DNA of 64,000 nt from Bradyrhizobium sp. Ai1a-2 (GTDB lineage: Bacteria; Pseudomonadota; Alphaproteobacteria; Rhizobiales; Xanthobacteraceae): NCBI RefSeq assembly GCF_000426245.1, contig NZ_AUEZ01000005.1, positions 140,309 through 204,308 of the forward strand, written 5' to 3'. The translations under genes and the position numbers were made by a program. Positions 1-9,276 of this stretch are shown here, one piece after another. Under the pieces are notes generated by a model. The model saw nothing but the letters and a program-made list of their open reading frames with translations, searched no databases and had not been told where the DNA came from. Each line of letters opens with the position of its first letter. Within the stretch, counting starts at the first letter, position 1.

Positions 1-1421
1 TGATCCCGCCGCAGCTCCCGGGTAGCCCGTCTTACCTGCGGCCCGGCACACCGGCACTCGCCAAGTTCCTGCTCGATCTCGGCTACACCACCGGCGAGTT
101 CGGCAAGAACCATCTCGGCGATCACACCGAGGCGCTGCCGACCGCGCACGGCTTCCAGGAATACTGGGGCTACCTCTATCACCTCGATGCCATGCAGGCG
201 GTCAGCTTTCCTGACATCAACAAGACCCCGACGAACCAGAGCTTTGCTCCGCCCTGCAAAAACACGCCGATCCCCGGCCTGCCCGAGGTTCCCGGCGTGG
301 ACCCGAAGACCACTGTCTGCGTGACACCGCCGCGCCCGGTCATCTGGTGCAAATCCTCCGATGGCACTCAGCAGAATCAGAAATGCAGCGACGAAGGGCC
401 GCTGACGCTCGAGCGCTCGAAGACCGTGGATGAGGAAATCTCCGCCAAGGTCATCGACTTCCTCGACCGCAACGATCCCCGCAAGACCAACAAGCCATTC
501 TTCGTCTGGTACAACCCGGCGCGCATGCACGTCACGACCGTATTGTCGGACAAGTATTTGGCCATGCTGGGCGAGGTGGGCGGCAAGGATTGGGGGATCA
601 ACGAAGCCGGCATGAAGCAGATGGACGACAACATCGGCTACGTGCTCAAGAAGATCGACGACATGGGACAGACCAATAACACCATCGTCGTCTTCACCAC
701 CGACAACGGCGCCGAGACACTCACCTTTCCCGATGGTGGCATCACGCCCTTCAGAGGCCAAAAGGGCGAAGCCTGGGAGGGCGGCTACCGCGCCCCCTGT
801 GTGATCCGTTGGCCCGGCGTCATCAAGCCTGGCACGATCAAGAACCAACTGTTCGCGGCGCTCGACTGGCTGCCAACCTTGGTCGAGATCGCCGGCGGTC
901 CGAAAGGCGACGGACTGAAAAAGCAGATCGAGGCCGGCCAGTACCCCGGCATCGTCAAGACCACGCTCGACGGCGTCAACCAGATCGACTACCTGACCGG
1001 CAGGTCGGAGAGATCGGCGCGCAACTACTTTTTCTACTACTCGGGATCAACGCCGTCGGCAGTCCGCTTCGGCAACTGGAAGATCTATTACAAGATAGCG
1101 AGACATGGGGCTGCCGGCTGGCTCGAGCCGCTCACCGACTGGCACTTCCCCCTGATCCAGAACATCAAGCGTGACCCGTTCGAGCAGAACGTTTCCCCCG
1201 AGGACACCAAGTCGCTGCTGTACTTCGGCGGATCACTGGCCGCCCCAAGCACCGCCTTTATGTACGACGGGCTTGCCATGATGCCTCTCGGTCAACTGTT
1301 GTGGCTGAAGGAGCTGGAGTCCTACGCGACGTATCCGCCGCTGCAGTCGCCTGAAACCTACAACCTAAGTCAGGTCTTGCAGGAGGTCAGGAAAGCGCAC
1401 GAGAGCCATCCGGGTGATTAG
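1..1421 (+). CDS. arylsulfatase family hydrolase, 5' end cut by the window edge
   Basis: The frame is open from base 3, giving 472 visible codons and a TAG stop. The protein has the alkaline-phosphatase fold of type I sulfatases, which hydrolyse sulfate esters. Near the visible start is FLLDLGYTTGEFGKNHLGD, matching the conserved GY-T...GKWHLG block that follows the active site. Further on are TDNGAE and TPFRGQKGEAWEGGYRAP, the usual C-terminal metal and substrate blocks. The CxPxR motif carrying the formylglycine cysteine or serine lies outside the window, so activity cannot be judged and the family's signal peptide cannot be seen. An ATG at 192 is internal. The next gene is 190 bases downstream on the same strand. 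The sulfatase class is firm; the substrate is unknown. Confidence 0.93.
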   Translation, partial: IPPQLPGSPSYLRPGTPALAKFLLDLGYTTGEFGKNHLGDHTEALPTAHGFQEYWGYLYHLDAMQAVSFPDINKTPTNQSFAPPCKNTPIPGLPEVPGVDPKTTVCVTPPRPVIWCKSSDGTQQNQKCSDEGPLTLERSKTVDEEISAKVIDFLDRNDPRKTNKPFFVWYNPARMHVTTVLSDKYLAMLGEVGGKDWGINEAGMKQMDDNIGYVLKKIDDMGQTNNTIVVFTTDNGAETLTFPDGGITPFRGQKGEAWEGGYRAPCVIRWPGVIKPGTIKNQLFAALDWLPTLVEIAGGPKGDGLKKQIEAGQYPGIVKTTLDGVNQIDYLTGRSERSARNYFFYYSGSTPSAVRFGNWKIYYKIARHGAAGWLEPLTDWHFPLIQNIKRDPFEQNVSPEDTKSLLYFGGSLAAPSTAFMYDGLAMMPLGQLLWLKELESYATYPPLQSPETYNLSQVLQEVRKAHESHPGD

Positions 1422-1611
1422 CCCGTCATGATGAGCACGGACGTAACCCACGCAGGCGCCCCCACGGGGGTCCGCTCCCGACAGGCGAAGCGATGCATAT
1501 GCTTCCCGTACAATGCCTTCGGCGAAGCAGACGCTAGCTGGTTGGCCGTGCTTGGGCGCGAGACTGGAAGCCCCCGGGTTGGGATGGCTGATCGAACGAA
1601 GGGAGAATCCT

Positions 1612-1941
1612 ATGAAACGTCTATCATTGGTTATCGGCATGCTGGCCGCCCTCGCGGCTCCCAGCGCATCGGCTCAATCGATCAATCTGACCGGCATCTA
1701 TACGTGCGTTGACAGGTGTCGGGGAAGTCTGCCTGCCCATGTCACGCAGAACGGATATGACCTGAATCTCCTGACCGAGGCAGGCGTGCCTGCCCGCGCA
1801 TGGCCGGACTGGTTTTCGCCGACCAGCCGGATCTGGATTGATGCTTTCAACGAAGGCGCGGTTTACTCCCCGGATGGCATGCTCATTCAGTTCGACAATG
1901 GGACCATCTGGCACCGAGGCTTGCCGCCGCCGCGAAGGTGA
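1612..1941 (+). CDS. small exported protein of unknown function
   Basis: This 109-residue protein has a clear Sec signal: a basic start (MKR), a hydrophobic stretch and an alanine-rich cleavage region ending ASAQS near residue 22. I chose ATG 1612 because GAAGGGAGAA stands just upstream and because the signal peptide begins there; an in-frame ATG at 1513 would bury the signal. The mature part holds a Cys pair (YTCVDRC) soon after the cleavage site and then a short beta-rich segment ending in a WHRGLPPPRR tail. I recognise no named family. It may be periplasmic, with the two cysteines forming a disulfide. It follows the sulfatase on the same strand, but a functional link is not shown. Confidence 0.7.
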   Translation: MKRLSLVIGMLAALAAPSASAQSINLTGIYTCVDRCRGSLPAHVTQNGYDLNLLTEAGVPARAWPDWFSPTSRIWIDAFNEGAVYSPDGMLIQFDNGTIWHRGLPPPRR

Positions 1942-2300
1942 TCTGTACGGATAGCTGCGCTGCCAGTCGCCACGGTCCGGACACGGCTTCGCGCCTGTTT
2001 ATGCCGGGATCGCGCGCCCCTGGCATATCGGCACGCTCGATCACCGCGCCGCCGTGTTGCCGCTGCTGCTGATACGTTCGCGCGGCGAGGGCGACCTCGC
2101 GGTCGGCAACAACGAGCCCCGGTCACCGCGAATTTCGCCTTTTGACCTCCCGATAGACATCGCGTTGCAGCGTCCCCCTTTCGCCCGGGCCGCTGCGTTA
2201 AATTGTGTGAGAAGTCCGGCGATCGGCGCTTCCGTCGACAGATGTGCCTTCGCAGGTCTCTGCAATGTGCTATTCTGGTTGCATAGGCCATAGGTATACC
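1942..2300. other. 359-base intergenic region, nothing recognised
   Basis: This gap lies between the small exported protein and the first SAM-cyclase gene. Short open frames exist on both strands but show no family resemblance, signal peptide or convincing ribosome binding site. It must contain the promoter for the cyclase gene unless that gene is read through from upstream; I could not assign hexamers. Confidence 0.5.
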
Positions 2301-5300
2301 ATGACGGGTATTGCAGAGTGGCTAGCATCGATAGGTTTGGGGGAGTACGCCCAGCGTTTCGCCGAGAACGCCATCGACCTTTCGGTCGTCGGCGATCTCA
2401 CGGAGCAGGACCTCAAGGACCTCGGCGTCCTGCTCGGGCACCGGCGCAAGATTCTCCGCGCGATTGCAGAACTCAAGAGTGAAGTCGTTGTAGCAGCCCA
2501 AACGGGCGCCAAACCAACGCCGCGGGACGGCGCCGAGCGGCGCCAACTCACGGTCATGTTTTGCGATCTGGTGGACTCGTCGGCACTTGCGGCCCGACTG
2601 GATCCGGAGGATTTGCGCTTGGTCATCGGCGCCTATCACGACTGCATCGCGGAGGTTATCTCCCGGAATGAGGGCGTCATCGCGCGGTACATGGGAGATG
2701 GCGCGCTCGCCTATTTTGGCTATCCCCAGGCGCACGAGGACGATGCCGAGCAGGCGACACGCGCGGGGCTGGCACTGGTCGATGCCGTAGCCCACCTCCA
2801 GACAGATATCGGCACCAAGCTGCAGGTCCGCATTGGCATCGCCACCGGCATGGTGGTGGTGGGCGATTTGATCGGCGAAGGTGCCGCCAAGGAGCACGCG
2901 GTCATTGGTGAGACACCGAACCTGGCTGCTCGCCTGCAGCAGTACGCCGAGCCCGGCATGGTGCTGATTTCCGAGAACACGCACCAGCTCACCGCGGGAT
3001 ATTTCGAATATGCCGATCTCGGCTCTATCGCGCTCAAGGGATGGGCAGAGCTAATACCTGCCTGGCAGGTGCTCGGGATAAGCGGAGTGGAAAGCCGCTT
3101 CGAGGCGCGGCACAAGACCCGATTAACACCGCTCATCGGGCGTGACGAGGAGATCGAGCTGCTGTTGCGGCGCTGGCAGCATGCCGCGTCAGGCGAAGGC
3201 TGCGTGGTGGTTCTGACTGGAGAGCCAGGTATCGGCAAGTCGCACATCGCGCTGGCGCTTCAAGAGCGACTCCGGGCCGAACCACACATTACGTTGCGGC
3301 ATTTCTGCTCGGCGCACCACACCAACAGTGCACTGTATCCATTTATCGCCGACCTCGAACGTGCTGCCCGGTTCGAGCGGGGCGAGACGCCGACGGAAAA
3401 GTTTGCCAAGCTTGAAGCTCTGCTCCTGCGATCTGGCGCTGACGCGGACCGTGTGGTGCCGGCGCTGGCCAACCTTCTGTCGCTGCCGCTCAGCGACCGC
3501 TACCGCCTCCCCGAGTTGAGTCCGCAGAAGCGCAAAGAGATAACGCTGGCGGCGTTCATGGCCCAGCTCCACGCACTGGCGGCGCGGCAGCCAGTTTTTG
3601 TCATCTTTGAGGATGCCCATTGGGCAGACCCGACTTCGCTGGAGCTGCTCACGGTGGCACTGGAAAGTCTGCCGCGACTCCGCGTGCTGCTGCTCATCAC
3701 CGCGAGACCGGAGTTCACGCCACCCTGGCCGGGTCATGCACATGTGACGACGGTCTCGCTCACACGGCTGAACCGGCGCAACGGGGCGGCATTGGTCGAG
3801 CGCGTCACGGCCGGCAAGACGCTCCCGGAGGAGGTCATGGATCAAATCCTGGCCCGTACCGATGGCGTGCCCCTGTTCGTCGAGGAACTGACCAAGGCCG
3901 TGCTCGAAACCGGGCTGTTGCAGGAGCGGGACGACCATTACATGCTCAGCCGTCCGCTGCCTTCGATGGCGATCCCAACGACATTGAACGCATCCCTGAT
4001 GGCCAGACTCGACCGGTTGGCTCCGGTGAAGGACGTGGCTCAGATCGGCGCAGTCGTGGGCCGCGAGTTCTCTTACGAACTGCTGAGCGCCGTTACCGGG
4101 TTGCCAAGGCAGAGGCTCGAGGAAGCGCTTGCCCAGCTGGTTCGGGCGGAGCTGATATTCTGCCGGGGCGAGATACCCCGCGCGGTCTACACCTTCAAGC
4201 ATGCGCTCGTCCGGGACGCTGCCGAAGCGGGACTTCTGAAGAGCCGACGTGCAGCGCTGCATGCCACCATCGCAGACGTCTTCGAACAACGATTCCCGGA
4301 AATTGTGGAGACTCAACCCGAGACTCTCGCACTCCACCTGACGGAGGCGGGACTTTTCGAAAAGGCGGGAGAATATTGGCTCCAGGCAGGCAAGAAAGCG
4401 GCCATGCGCTCGGCCAACCTCGAAGCCATCGCACACTTGCGGAAAGGCATCGAGATCCTGGCCCATTCGGCCAAGGGCGCACGGAAGGACAGACGGGAGC
4501 TTGATTTCCAATTTGCGCTCGGACCCTGCCTGATCGCTACCCAGGGGCCGGCCTCGCCACATGCGGCGGCGACCTTCGCTCGTGCGCGCGAGTTGTGCCA
4601 GCGCCTCGGAGATCCCCCCGAGCAGCTCCAGATCATGTTCTGGTTGACCACCGCGAGCGTCATTCGTGGTGAGTTGCCGGTCGCCGAGGAAATGATCTCG
4701 GCGCTGCTCGATCTCGCGGAGGCACGCGGCGATCGGCCAACCTTGCTCAACGCGATGCGTGGACAAGGGATGATTCGCCTTTTCATGGGACATCTCACAG
4801 GCGCTCACGAAGTGATCGAACGGGCCTTCGAAGCGTTCGAGGCGAGCAGCGAGCAGGACAGGTTGGCGGCCGGCGCCGCCGGCCAGGATGCGGGCGTGGC
4901 CGACCTTGCCCTGATGTCATGGGCGCTCTGGCTGCTGGGCCGCGCCGATACGGCACTCGCGCGTTTGAATGCCGCCATTCGGCGTGCCGACGATATCAAT
5001 CATCCGCACTCGCAGGCCTATGGATGCTATTATGCGTCCATTCTCCACGCTCTTCGGGGCGAGTTCTCGATTGCACACCGCTATGCCGAACGCTGTCTCG
5101 CCTTGTCGGAGGAACACGGATTCAGGCAATGGCGAGGATTGGCGCGCGCCGTCCGGGGGATAAGCGCCACCTTTCTTGATCCTTCGTCCGCTGCACTCGC
5201 GGAAATCCAGACTGCTATGAACGAATATCGCCGCGCGGGCTATCAGCTCGGCATCACAGCACTCTACGTGCTTCTGTGTCCGGCCTTGTTGTCGAGCCAT

Positions 5301-5660
5301 CAATCCGAAGCCACGCTAGAGCTTATCGAACAGGGCCTCGCGACGACCAGCCGCAATAGCGAACGGATATTCGAGGCCGAGCTGTATCGGCTGAAAGCGC
5401 GCGTGTTGCTATTTCATGGCGCACCGGACGCTGGCACCGAGGCGCAATCACTGCTCGATCACGCATTGACAACCGCAAGAAACCAACACGCCAAGGCCCT
5501 TGAACTTCGCGTTGCAGCCGATCTTGCCGCCTTGTGGATTGATCAGGGCAGGCGCGAGGAAGCGCTCGAGTTGCTCGCTCCCATCCATGCCTGGTTTACC
5601 GAGGGCCTGGAAACGCAGGATCTCAGGCAGGCAAAGGCGTTGCTCGACCGATTGCGGTAA
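2301..5660 (+). CDS. SAM domain / class III adenylate cyclase / ATPase / TPR signalling protein (copy 1)
   Basis: A 1119-residue multidomain protein. Residues 3-58 are a SAM-like domain (EWLASIGLGEYAQRFAEN). Residues 80-262 are a class III nucleotide cyclase with both metal aspartates (D89 in FCDLVDSS, D133 in YMGDGALAYFGY) and the GETPNLAARL block, with N207 and R211 for transition-state binding. T205 sits where many cyclases have Asp, as in the class IIIb type that includes soluble adenylyl cyclase; cAMP is therefore the likely product (inference). An AAA/STAND-like ATPase follows, with Walker A GEPGIGKS (307-314) and a Walker B block FVIFEDAHWAD. The rest is helical TPR-like repeat ending in WFTEGLETQDLRQA. 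ATG 2301 is chosen because the SAM domain starts there; an earlier start at 2244 adds unconserved residues. No membrane segment is seen. It is a paralogue of the gene at 52609. Confidence 0.95.
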   Translation: MTGIAEWLASIGLGEYAQRFAENAIDLSVVGDLTEQDLKDLGVLLGHRRKILRAIAELKSEVVVAAQTGAKPTPRDGAERRQLTVMFCDLVDSSALAARLDPEDLRLVIGAYHDCIAEVISRNEGVIARYMGDGALAYFGYPQAHEDDAEQATRAGLALVDAVAHLQTDIGTKLQVRIGIATGMVVVGDLIGEGAAKEHAVIGETPNLAARLQQYAEPGMVLISENTHQLTAGYFEYADLGSIALKGWAELIPAWQVLGISGVESRFEARHKTRLTPLIGRDEEIELLLRRWQHAASGEGCVVVLTGEPGIGKSHIALALQERLRAEPHITLRHFCSAHHTNSALYPFIADLERAARFERGETPTEKFAKLEALLLRSGADADRVVPALANLLSLPLSDRYRLPELSPQKRKEITLAAFMAQLHALAARQPVFVIFEDAHWADPTSLELLTVALESLPRLRVLLLITARPEFTPPWPGHAHVTTVSLTRLNRRNGAALVERVTAGKTLPEEVMDQILARTDGVPLFVEELTKAVLETGLLQERDDHYMLSRPLPSMAIPTTLNASLMARLDRLAPVKDVAQIGAVVGREFSYELLSAVTGLPRQRLEEALAQLVRAELIFCRGEIPRAVYTFKHALVRDAAEAGLLKSRRAALHATIADVFEQRFPEIVETQPETLALHLTEAGLFEKAGEYWLQAGKKAAMRSANLEAIAHLRKGIEILAHSAKGARKDRRELDFQFALGPCLIATQGPASPHAAATFARARELCQRLGDPPEQLQIMFWLTTASVIRGELPVAEEMISALLDLAEARGDRPTLLNAMRGQGMIRLFMGHLTGAHEVIERAFEAFEASSEQDRLAAGAAGQDAGVADLALMSWALWLLGRADTALARLNAAIRRADDINHPHSQAYGCYYASILHALRGEFSIAHRYAERCLALSEEHGFRQWRGLARAVRGISATFLDPSSAALAEIQTAMNEYRRAGYQLGITALYVLLCPALLSSHQSEATLELIEQGLATTSRNSERIFEAELYRLKARVLLFHGAPDAGTEAQSLLDHALTTARNQHAKALELRVAADLAALWIDQGRREEALELLAPIHAWFTEGLETQDLRQAKALLDRLR

Positions 5661-5728
5661 TTCTGCCTGGACAACCTGGCTCGGAAAGTTGGTCGTAAAG
5701 CTACTTTGCCGTGGCGTTACGCAGCCGT

Positions 5729-7006
5729 TCACTTTCGACAGTCATGATACGTATCCAGCACCTTTTGCCATCCCTGCGGGTGGTCTTTCGCCGGATCCTC
5801 ATTTATGAAATGAGGCCCGTCATGCGCCGGACGTTTTTCATGGTCTTCATATGCCTTGATTGCTTGCTCCGCAGCGGCCTTCCCCAACTTCCGCCCCATG
5901 TCCAGGTTGCTGTGATTCCATTTGAAACTGATGTGCCCTGGCACCCGAATCTCGACGATGGTGCCTTCCCACCGATCCTTCTCGGATTTTGGTTTGTCGT
6001 ACCGCACGTGGTATTTGAAGAGCTTGACGTCATCTTCGCCAACGGTCGCTGCGAACAATTGGCAAAGATTTGCCAGGGCGTCGTGAAGATTTTCCGGTTT
6101 GCGCACTTGCTTGGCATCGACGATCCTGCTCACCCATATTTGGTGCAGCGGATCGTGTGGTGGCCTATGGTGCTCCTCGAGCAAGCTCTCGAAATTGACC
6201 GTGTCGACCAGCGCTCCTTCGCAGTATGTAACTCCGTCTATCCGTACGGTCTCTTCGACGAAGGGAAGGGCTGAACACGCACACAGGCTGGATGCGCTGA
6301 TAGACCCCTTGTACTCTTTGTCTTCGGCTCTCTGGGTCATTGGACGATTGGAAAACAGCGCGAGCTTATGCTCGTCAAGATTCCAGGCGTTGTGAAATAT
6401 GAATGGCTTCTCGGTCTTTTTCAGTGCCTCGAAATTTATGCTCTTCATGAACTGGCTATGCGGATAGTTGATCCTGGAGAGGCCAGTGACATGGGACAGA
6501 TACATCATCGACGTGAAATAGCGAACGAACGGATTAGGTGCCAGCACCTGATTAAGAATCCATCTGTTTACGTCTCCCCGATCCAGGTTCGCGAACTGCT
6601 TCCCGCAGTCCTGCTGGCCGAACCAGAGCGACATCGACTCCCTGTAGGCATTCATGATGCTGGATGGGTCCCATAAATCTCTATAGGTCTTGGGATCCAT
6701 GGCGAAGTTGGTCACAGCCTGGCCAATGCTCTCCCAATCCGGACCGAACACGGTGTTTATGGGAAAGCGTTTATAGCCTTCATTGTCTCGAAACACGCCA
6801 TTCTTGAAGAATTGATAGGTCTTTTCCGCCCTATCTTTATTTTCAACTCCATCAAACTGATTGTAGACGATGCCAACCCAGGCGCCGATGCAGGACAATG
6901 CCCACACATCAAAGGTTATGCCTGCGTTGGCAAGAGCTTCCAGAACCCCAATGTGCAGCCCTGCCGCCGGACCGCCGCCGCCGAGCGCAATCGCCCTCTT
7001 CACCAT
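5729..7006 (-). CDS. patatin-like phospholipase family protein with altered catalytic motifs
   Basis: A 425-residue protein opening with ALGGGGPAAGLHIGVLEAL, the glycine-rich oxyanion loop of patatin-like acyl hydrolases. The nucleophile block is ALSCIGAWVG: Ser38 is present but the usual GxSxG glycines are replaced. The catalytic aspartate block, normally DGG or DGA, reads CEGALVD. It is therefore a divergent patatin and may be inactive or use a shifted geometry. The start at 7006 is preferred over an ATG 12 bases upstream because GGAGG precedes it at good spacing; the upstream ATG has no such site. The gene is AT-richer than its neighbours (24 G/C of 60 at 6781-6840; 30 of 60 at 6301-6360), which suggests recent acquisition. 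It stands alone on the minus strand, and its end faces the end of the cyclase gene. Confidence 0.85.
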   Translation of the reverse strand: MVKRAIALGGGGPAAGLHIGVLEALANAGITFDVWALSCIGAWVGIVYNQFDGVENKDRAEKTYQFFKNGVFRDNEGYKRFPINTVFGPDWESIGQAVTNFAMDPKTYRDLWDPSSIMNAYRESMSLWFGQQDCGKQFANLDRGDVNRWILNQVLAPNPFVRYFTSMMYLSHVTGLSRINYPHSQFMKSINFEALKKTEKPFIFHNAWNLDEHKLALFSNRPMTQRAEDKEYKGSISASSLCACSALPFVEETVRIDGVTYCEGALVDTVNFESLLEEHHRPPHDPLHQIWVSRIVDAKQVRKPENLHDALANLCQLFAATVGEDDVKLFKYHVRYDKPKSEKDRWEGTIVEIRVPGHISFKWNHSNLDMGRKLGKAAAEQAIKAYEDHEKRPAHDGPHFINEDPAKDHPQGWQKVLDTYHDCRK

Positions 7007-7340
7007 TGGTTCCTCCATCTAATCTGTCGTTAGCTTAGTCTCCGATCAAATTTCTGAATTGCGCATAGAAGGGTTTGGTCGTTCTTGGATTATGGGAAAG
7101 CATGCGCAGACTCTCAGTCACGCGGAACGCCATTGAACCCAATTGGACAGGCTCATAGAGCCAGCATTGCCAGACACGATACGTGCGACGGAGCGGTGGA
7201 CGTCGATGTTCTACGCGTTCTCGAACATGCTGATCGCTTTGGCGCACGTCAGCCGATAGCCCGCGTTAGCGTATCGCGGTCTGGCCGGTCCATCTGTGAA
7301 CCAGTTCACGTAAGAATCTATCGTTGACGATAATCGCGAC
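7007..7340. other. 334-base intergenic region upstream of the patatin gene
   Basis: The region should contain the patatin promoter. A minus-strand frame at about 7211-7320 reads like the carboxyl end of a protein (VNWFTDGPARPRYANAGYRL) and then stops. I could not assign it to any family, so it may be a gene remnant or chance. Nothing else is recognisable. Confidence 0.35.
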
Positions 7341-8954
7341 TTAGGCCCGGCTCTCGACCATCTCGACGTTAGCCGTCGAATGTGCTGGCAGCCCGTCCAG
7401 AGCGGCGAGGCGACGGTCGATTGCGCTGATGACCTGGCGTGAAAAAGGTCCGAGATGCGCATAGGCCGCAATCATGGATACTGCGATTCGTGCCGAGGAC
7501 GAGTCTCGCTTGGCACTGCTGAGGAAGGTACGCCAAAACGGATCGTGCGCTTCCGGAATGGCGGTGACGACGCGATGCACGGTCTCCAGCGCCCGCACCT
7601 TGCCACGGATGTCACCGACAGGCAGTTCCTGGCGTTGCCCCGAACGATCAAGCATCGTCATCAATCGGTCGACACGGCTCGCATACGCGGCAGGGTGATA
7701 GACCCTCTCCAGAATCTGCCTGTAGTCCATCAGGATGTCGCGCATCGGACGCGTCGGATCGAAATTGATGCCGTCGGTGCACTGATCGCCGCCGATGGTC
7801 GGCCCCATGTCATGATTGGGGTGCAGCCGCCCCTCGCGGGCAAGACGGCGCGTGAGCTGCGTGTTTGGCAAGGCATAGAGCAGGCCAACCATGCAGACGG
7901 GGATGGCTGCCTCCTCGATGAAATCGATCATGGCATCCGCGATCGAGACCTTCTCGCTGTCGAAGCCCACGATGAAGCCCGCAGTGACGAGGATCCCGGC
8001 GCCATATATCCTGTGGATGCTCTCCGCGATATTGCGCCGGGTGTTCTGCTTCTTCTTCGTCGCGGCCAGGGTCGCCGGGTCCGGACTTTCGATGCCGACG
8101 AAAATGCCGAAGAAGTTGGCCGCGGCCATCATCCGCAGCAGTTCCGGATCATCGGCCAGATTGATCGAGGCTTCGGTCGAGAGCTCGAATGGATAATCGT
8201 GCGCGCGTTGCCAGGCCGCGAGTTCGGGAAGAAACAGCTTGAGCGACTTCTTGTTGCCGATGAAGTTATCGTCGACGAAGTCGAGATGGCCGCGATAGCC
8301 CATCTCGTAGAGCGCATCGAGCTCGGCCAGCATCTGCGGGGTCGTCTTGGTCCGCGGCACCCGTCCGTACAGTTCGATAATATCGCAAAACTCGCAGGTG
8401 AAGGGGCAGCCGCGCGAATACTGCACGCCGAGATAAAGATAGTCCTGAAAGTTGAGCAGGTCGAAACGTGGCACCGGCGTCTTGGTGACGTCGGCCTGGA
8501 ACTTGGGCGCGGTGAAGACGCCCGACCTGGCACCGCTCTCCCATGCCGCAACGAACTCATCAATGACGCCTTCAGCCTCACCGAGCACCTGGAAGTCGGC
8601 TGCGGCATAGATGTGCGGACTGGAGGTTGGGTCGGGGCCGCCGACGACCACGGGCTTGCCCCGTGAGCGACAAAGCTCGATCAGCCGCAGCGTGTCAGCC
8701 TGTTGCGGCAACATTCCGCCCGTGAAGACGACATCAGCCCAGGCAAGATCATCGTCGGTGAGCGACGCCGTATTGCAGTCGACCAGCCGCACCGTCCAGC
8801 CGCCCGGCAACATCGCGGCGACGGAAATCAGGCCAAGGGGAGCCGCGGGGCGGCGAACGCCCATCAACTTGCAGGATTCACCAAAGCTCCAGAACGAGTC
8901 CGCAGCGAAGCGCGGATAGAGCATAAGCACGTTGCAGGGATGCGACGTATCCAT
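7341..8954 (-). CDS. B12-binding radical SAM protein with a DUF4070-like C-terminus
   Basis: A 537-residue protein. Residues 1-150 form a Rossmann-like cobalamin-binding domain (NVLMLYPRF..., VVVGGPDPT). A radical SAM core follows, with the CxxxCxxC cluster motif at C183, C187 and C190 (GCPFTCEFC), which binds a 4Fe-4S cluster and S-adenosylmethionine. The C-terminal third has DGINFDPTRPMRDILMDYR, resembling DUF4070. This architecture is known in radical SAM methylases, including the hopanoid C-2 methylase HpnP, but I see no hopanoid genes nearby and do not assign that role. ATG 8954 is chosen because the B12 domain starts there; the frame stays open upstream to 9137 with unrelated sequence. 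The ribosome binding site is weak. The hydrolase gene at 9277 is divergent. Confidence 0.92.
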   Translation of the reverse strand: MDTSHPCNVLMLYPRFAADSFWSFGESCKLMGVRRPAAPLGLISVAAMLPGGWTVRLVDCNTASLTDDDLAWADVVFTGGMLPQQADTLRLIELCRSRGKPVVVGGPDPTSSPHIYAAADFQVLGEAEGVIDEFVAAWESGARSGVFTAPKFQADVTKTPVPRFDLLNFQDYLYLGVQYSRGCPFTCEFCDIIELYGRVPRTKTTPQMLAELDALYEMGYRGHLDFVDDNFIGNKKSLKLFLPELAAWQRAHDYPFELSTEASINLADDPELLRMMAAANFFGIFVGIESPDPATLAATKKKQNTRRNIAESIHRIYGAGILVTAGFIVGFDSEKVSIADAMIDFIEEAAIPVCMVGLLYALPNTQLTRRLAREGRLHPNHDMGPTIGGDQCTDGINFDPTRPMRDILMDYRQILERVYHPAAYASRVDRLMTMLDRSGQRQELPVGDIRGKVRALETVHRVVTAIPEAHDPFWRTFLSSAKRDSSSARIAVSMIAAYAHLGPFSRQVISAIDRRLAALDGLPAHSTANVEMVESRA

Positions 8955-9276
8955 GTGTCTTAAGATGGCCTCATGTAAGTGGCCCCATGTCTTTGATTCG
9001 TTCCGCCTGACGAGACGAACCTGGCCCCGGCAAGGGCGTACCAGAGCTAACCCGATGAGCCTTACGGGCGCAACAAGGGGGCCCGGAGCCAGTAATTGGG
9101 TATGATCCTTTTTCCAAGGAAGTGACAGAAATGGCACGCAAGTGAGCGATTTTTATGTTCGCGCAGGAGTGATACAGCAGCCCTTGAGACTCAATTTCGG
9201 AACTCGCAGTGTGTTTTGGAACTCGCACTGTCCGGCGGCAATCTGCCTCCATGAGCCGCGTCGCGGAGCGTAATGC
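8955..9276. promoter_or_regulatory. 322-base divergent intergenic region with a direct repeat
   Basis: This separates the divergent radical SAM and hydrolase genes, so promoters for both probably lie here. It contains a near-perfect direct repeat, GGAACTCGCAGTGT at 9199-9212 and GGAACTCGCACTGT at 9218-9231, with a 19-base period (about two helical turns). That spacing would suit a dimeric regulator bound on one face of the DNA, but no regulator is adjacent. I could not assign -35/-10 hexamers confidently. Confidence 0.4.

Noticed and set aside
3189..4808. 539-codon minus-strand frame inside the first cyclase gene
   Set aside because: Antisense to a clear multidomain gene; composition reflects high third-position GC and it has no recognisable domain.
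7455..8666. 403-codon plus-strand frame
   Set aside because: Antisense to the radical SAM gene, which has intact motifs; no domain in the antisense product.
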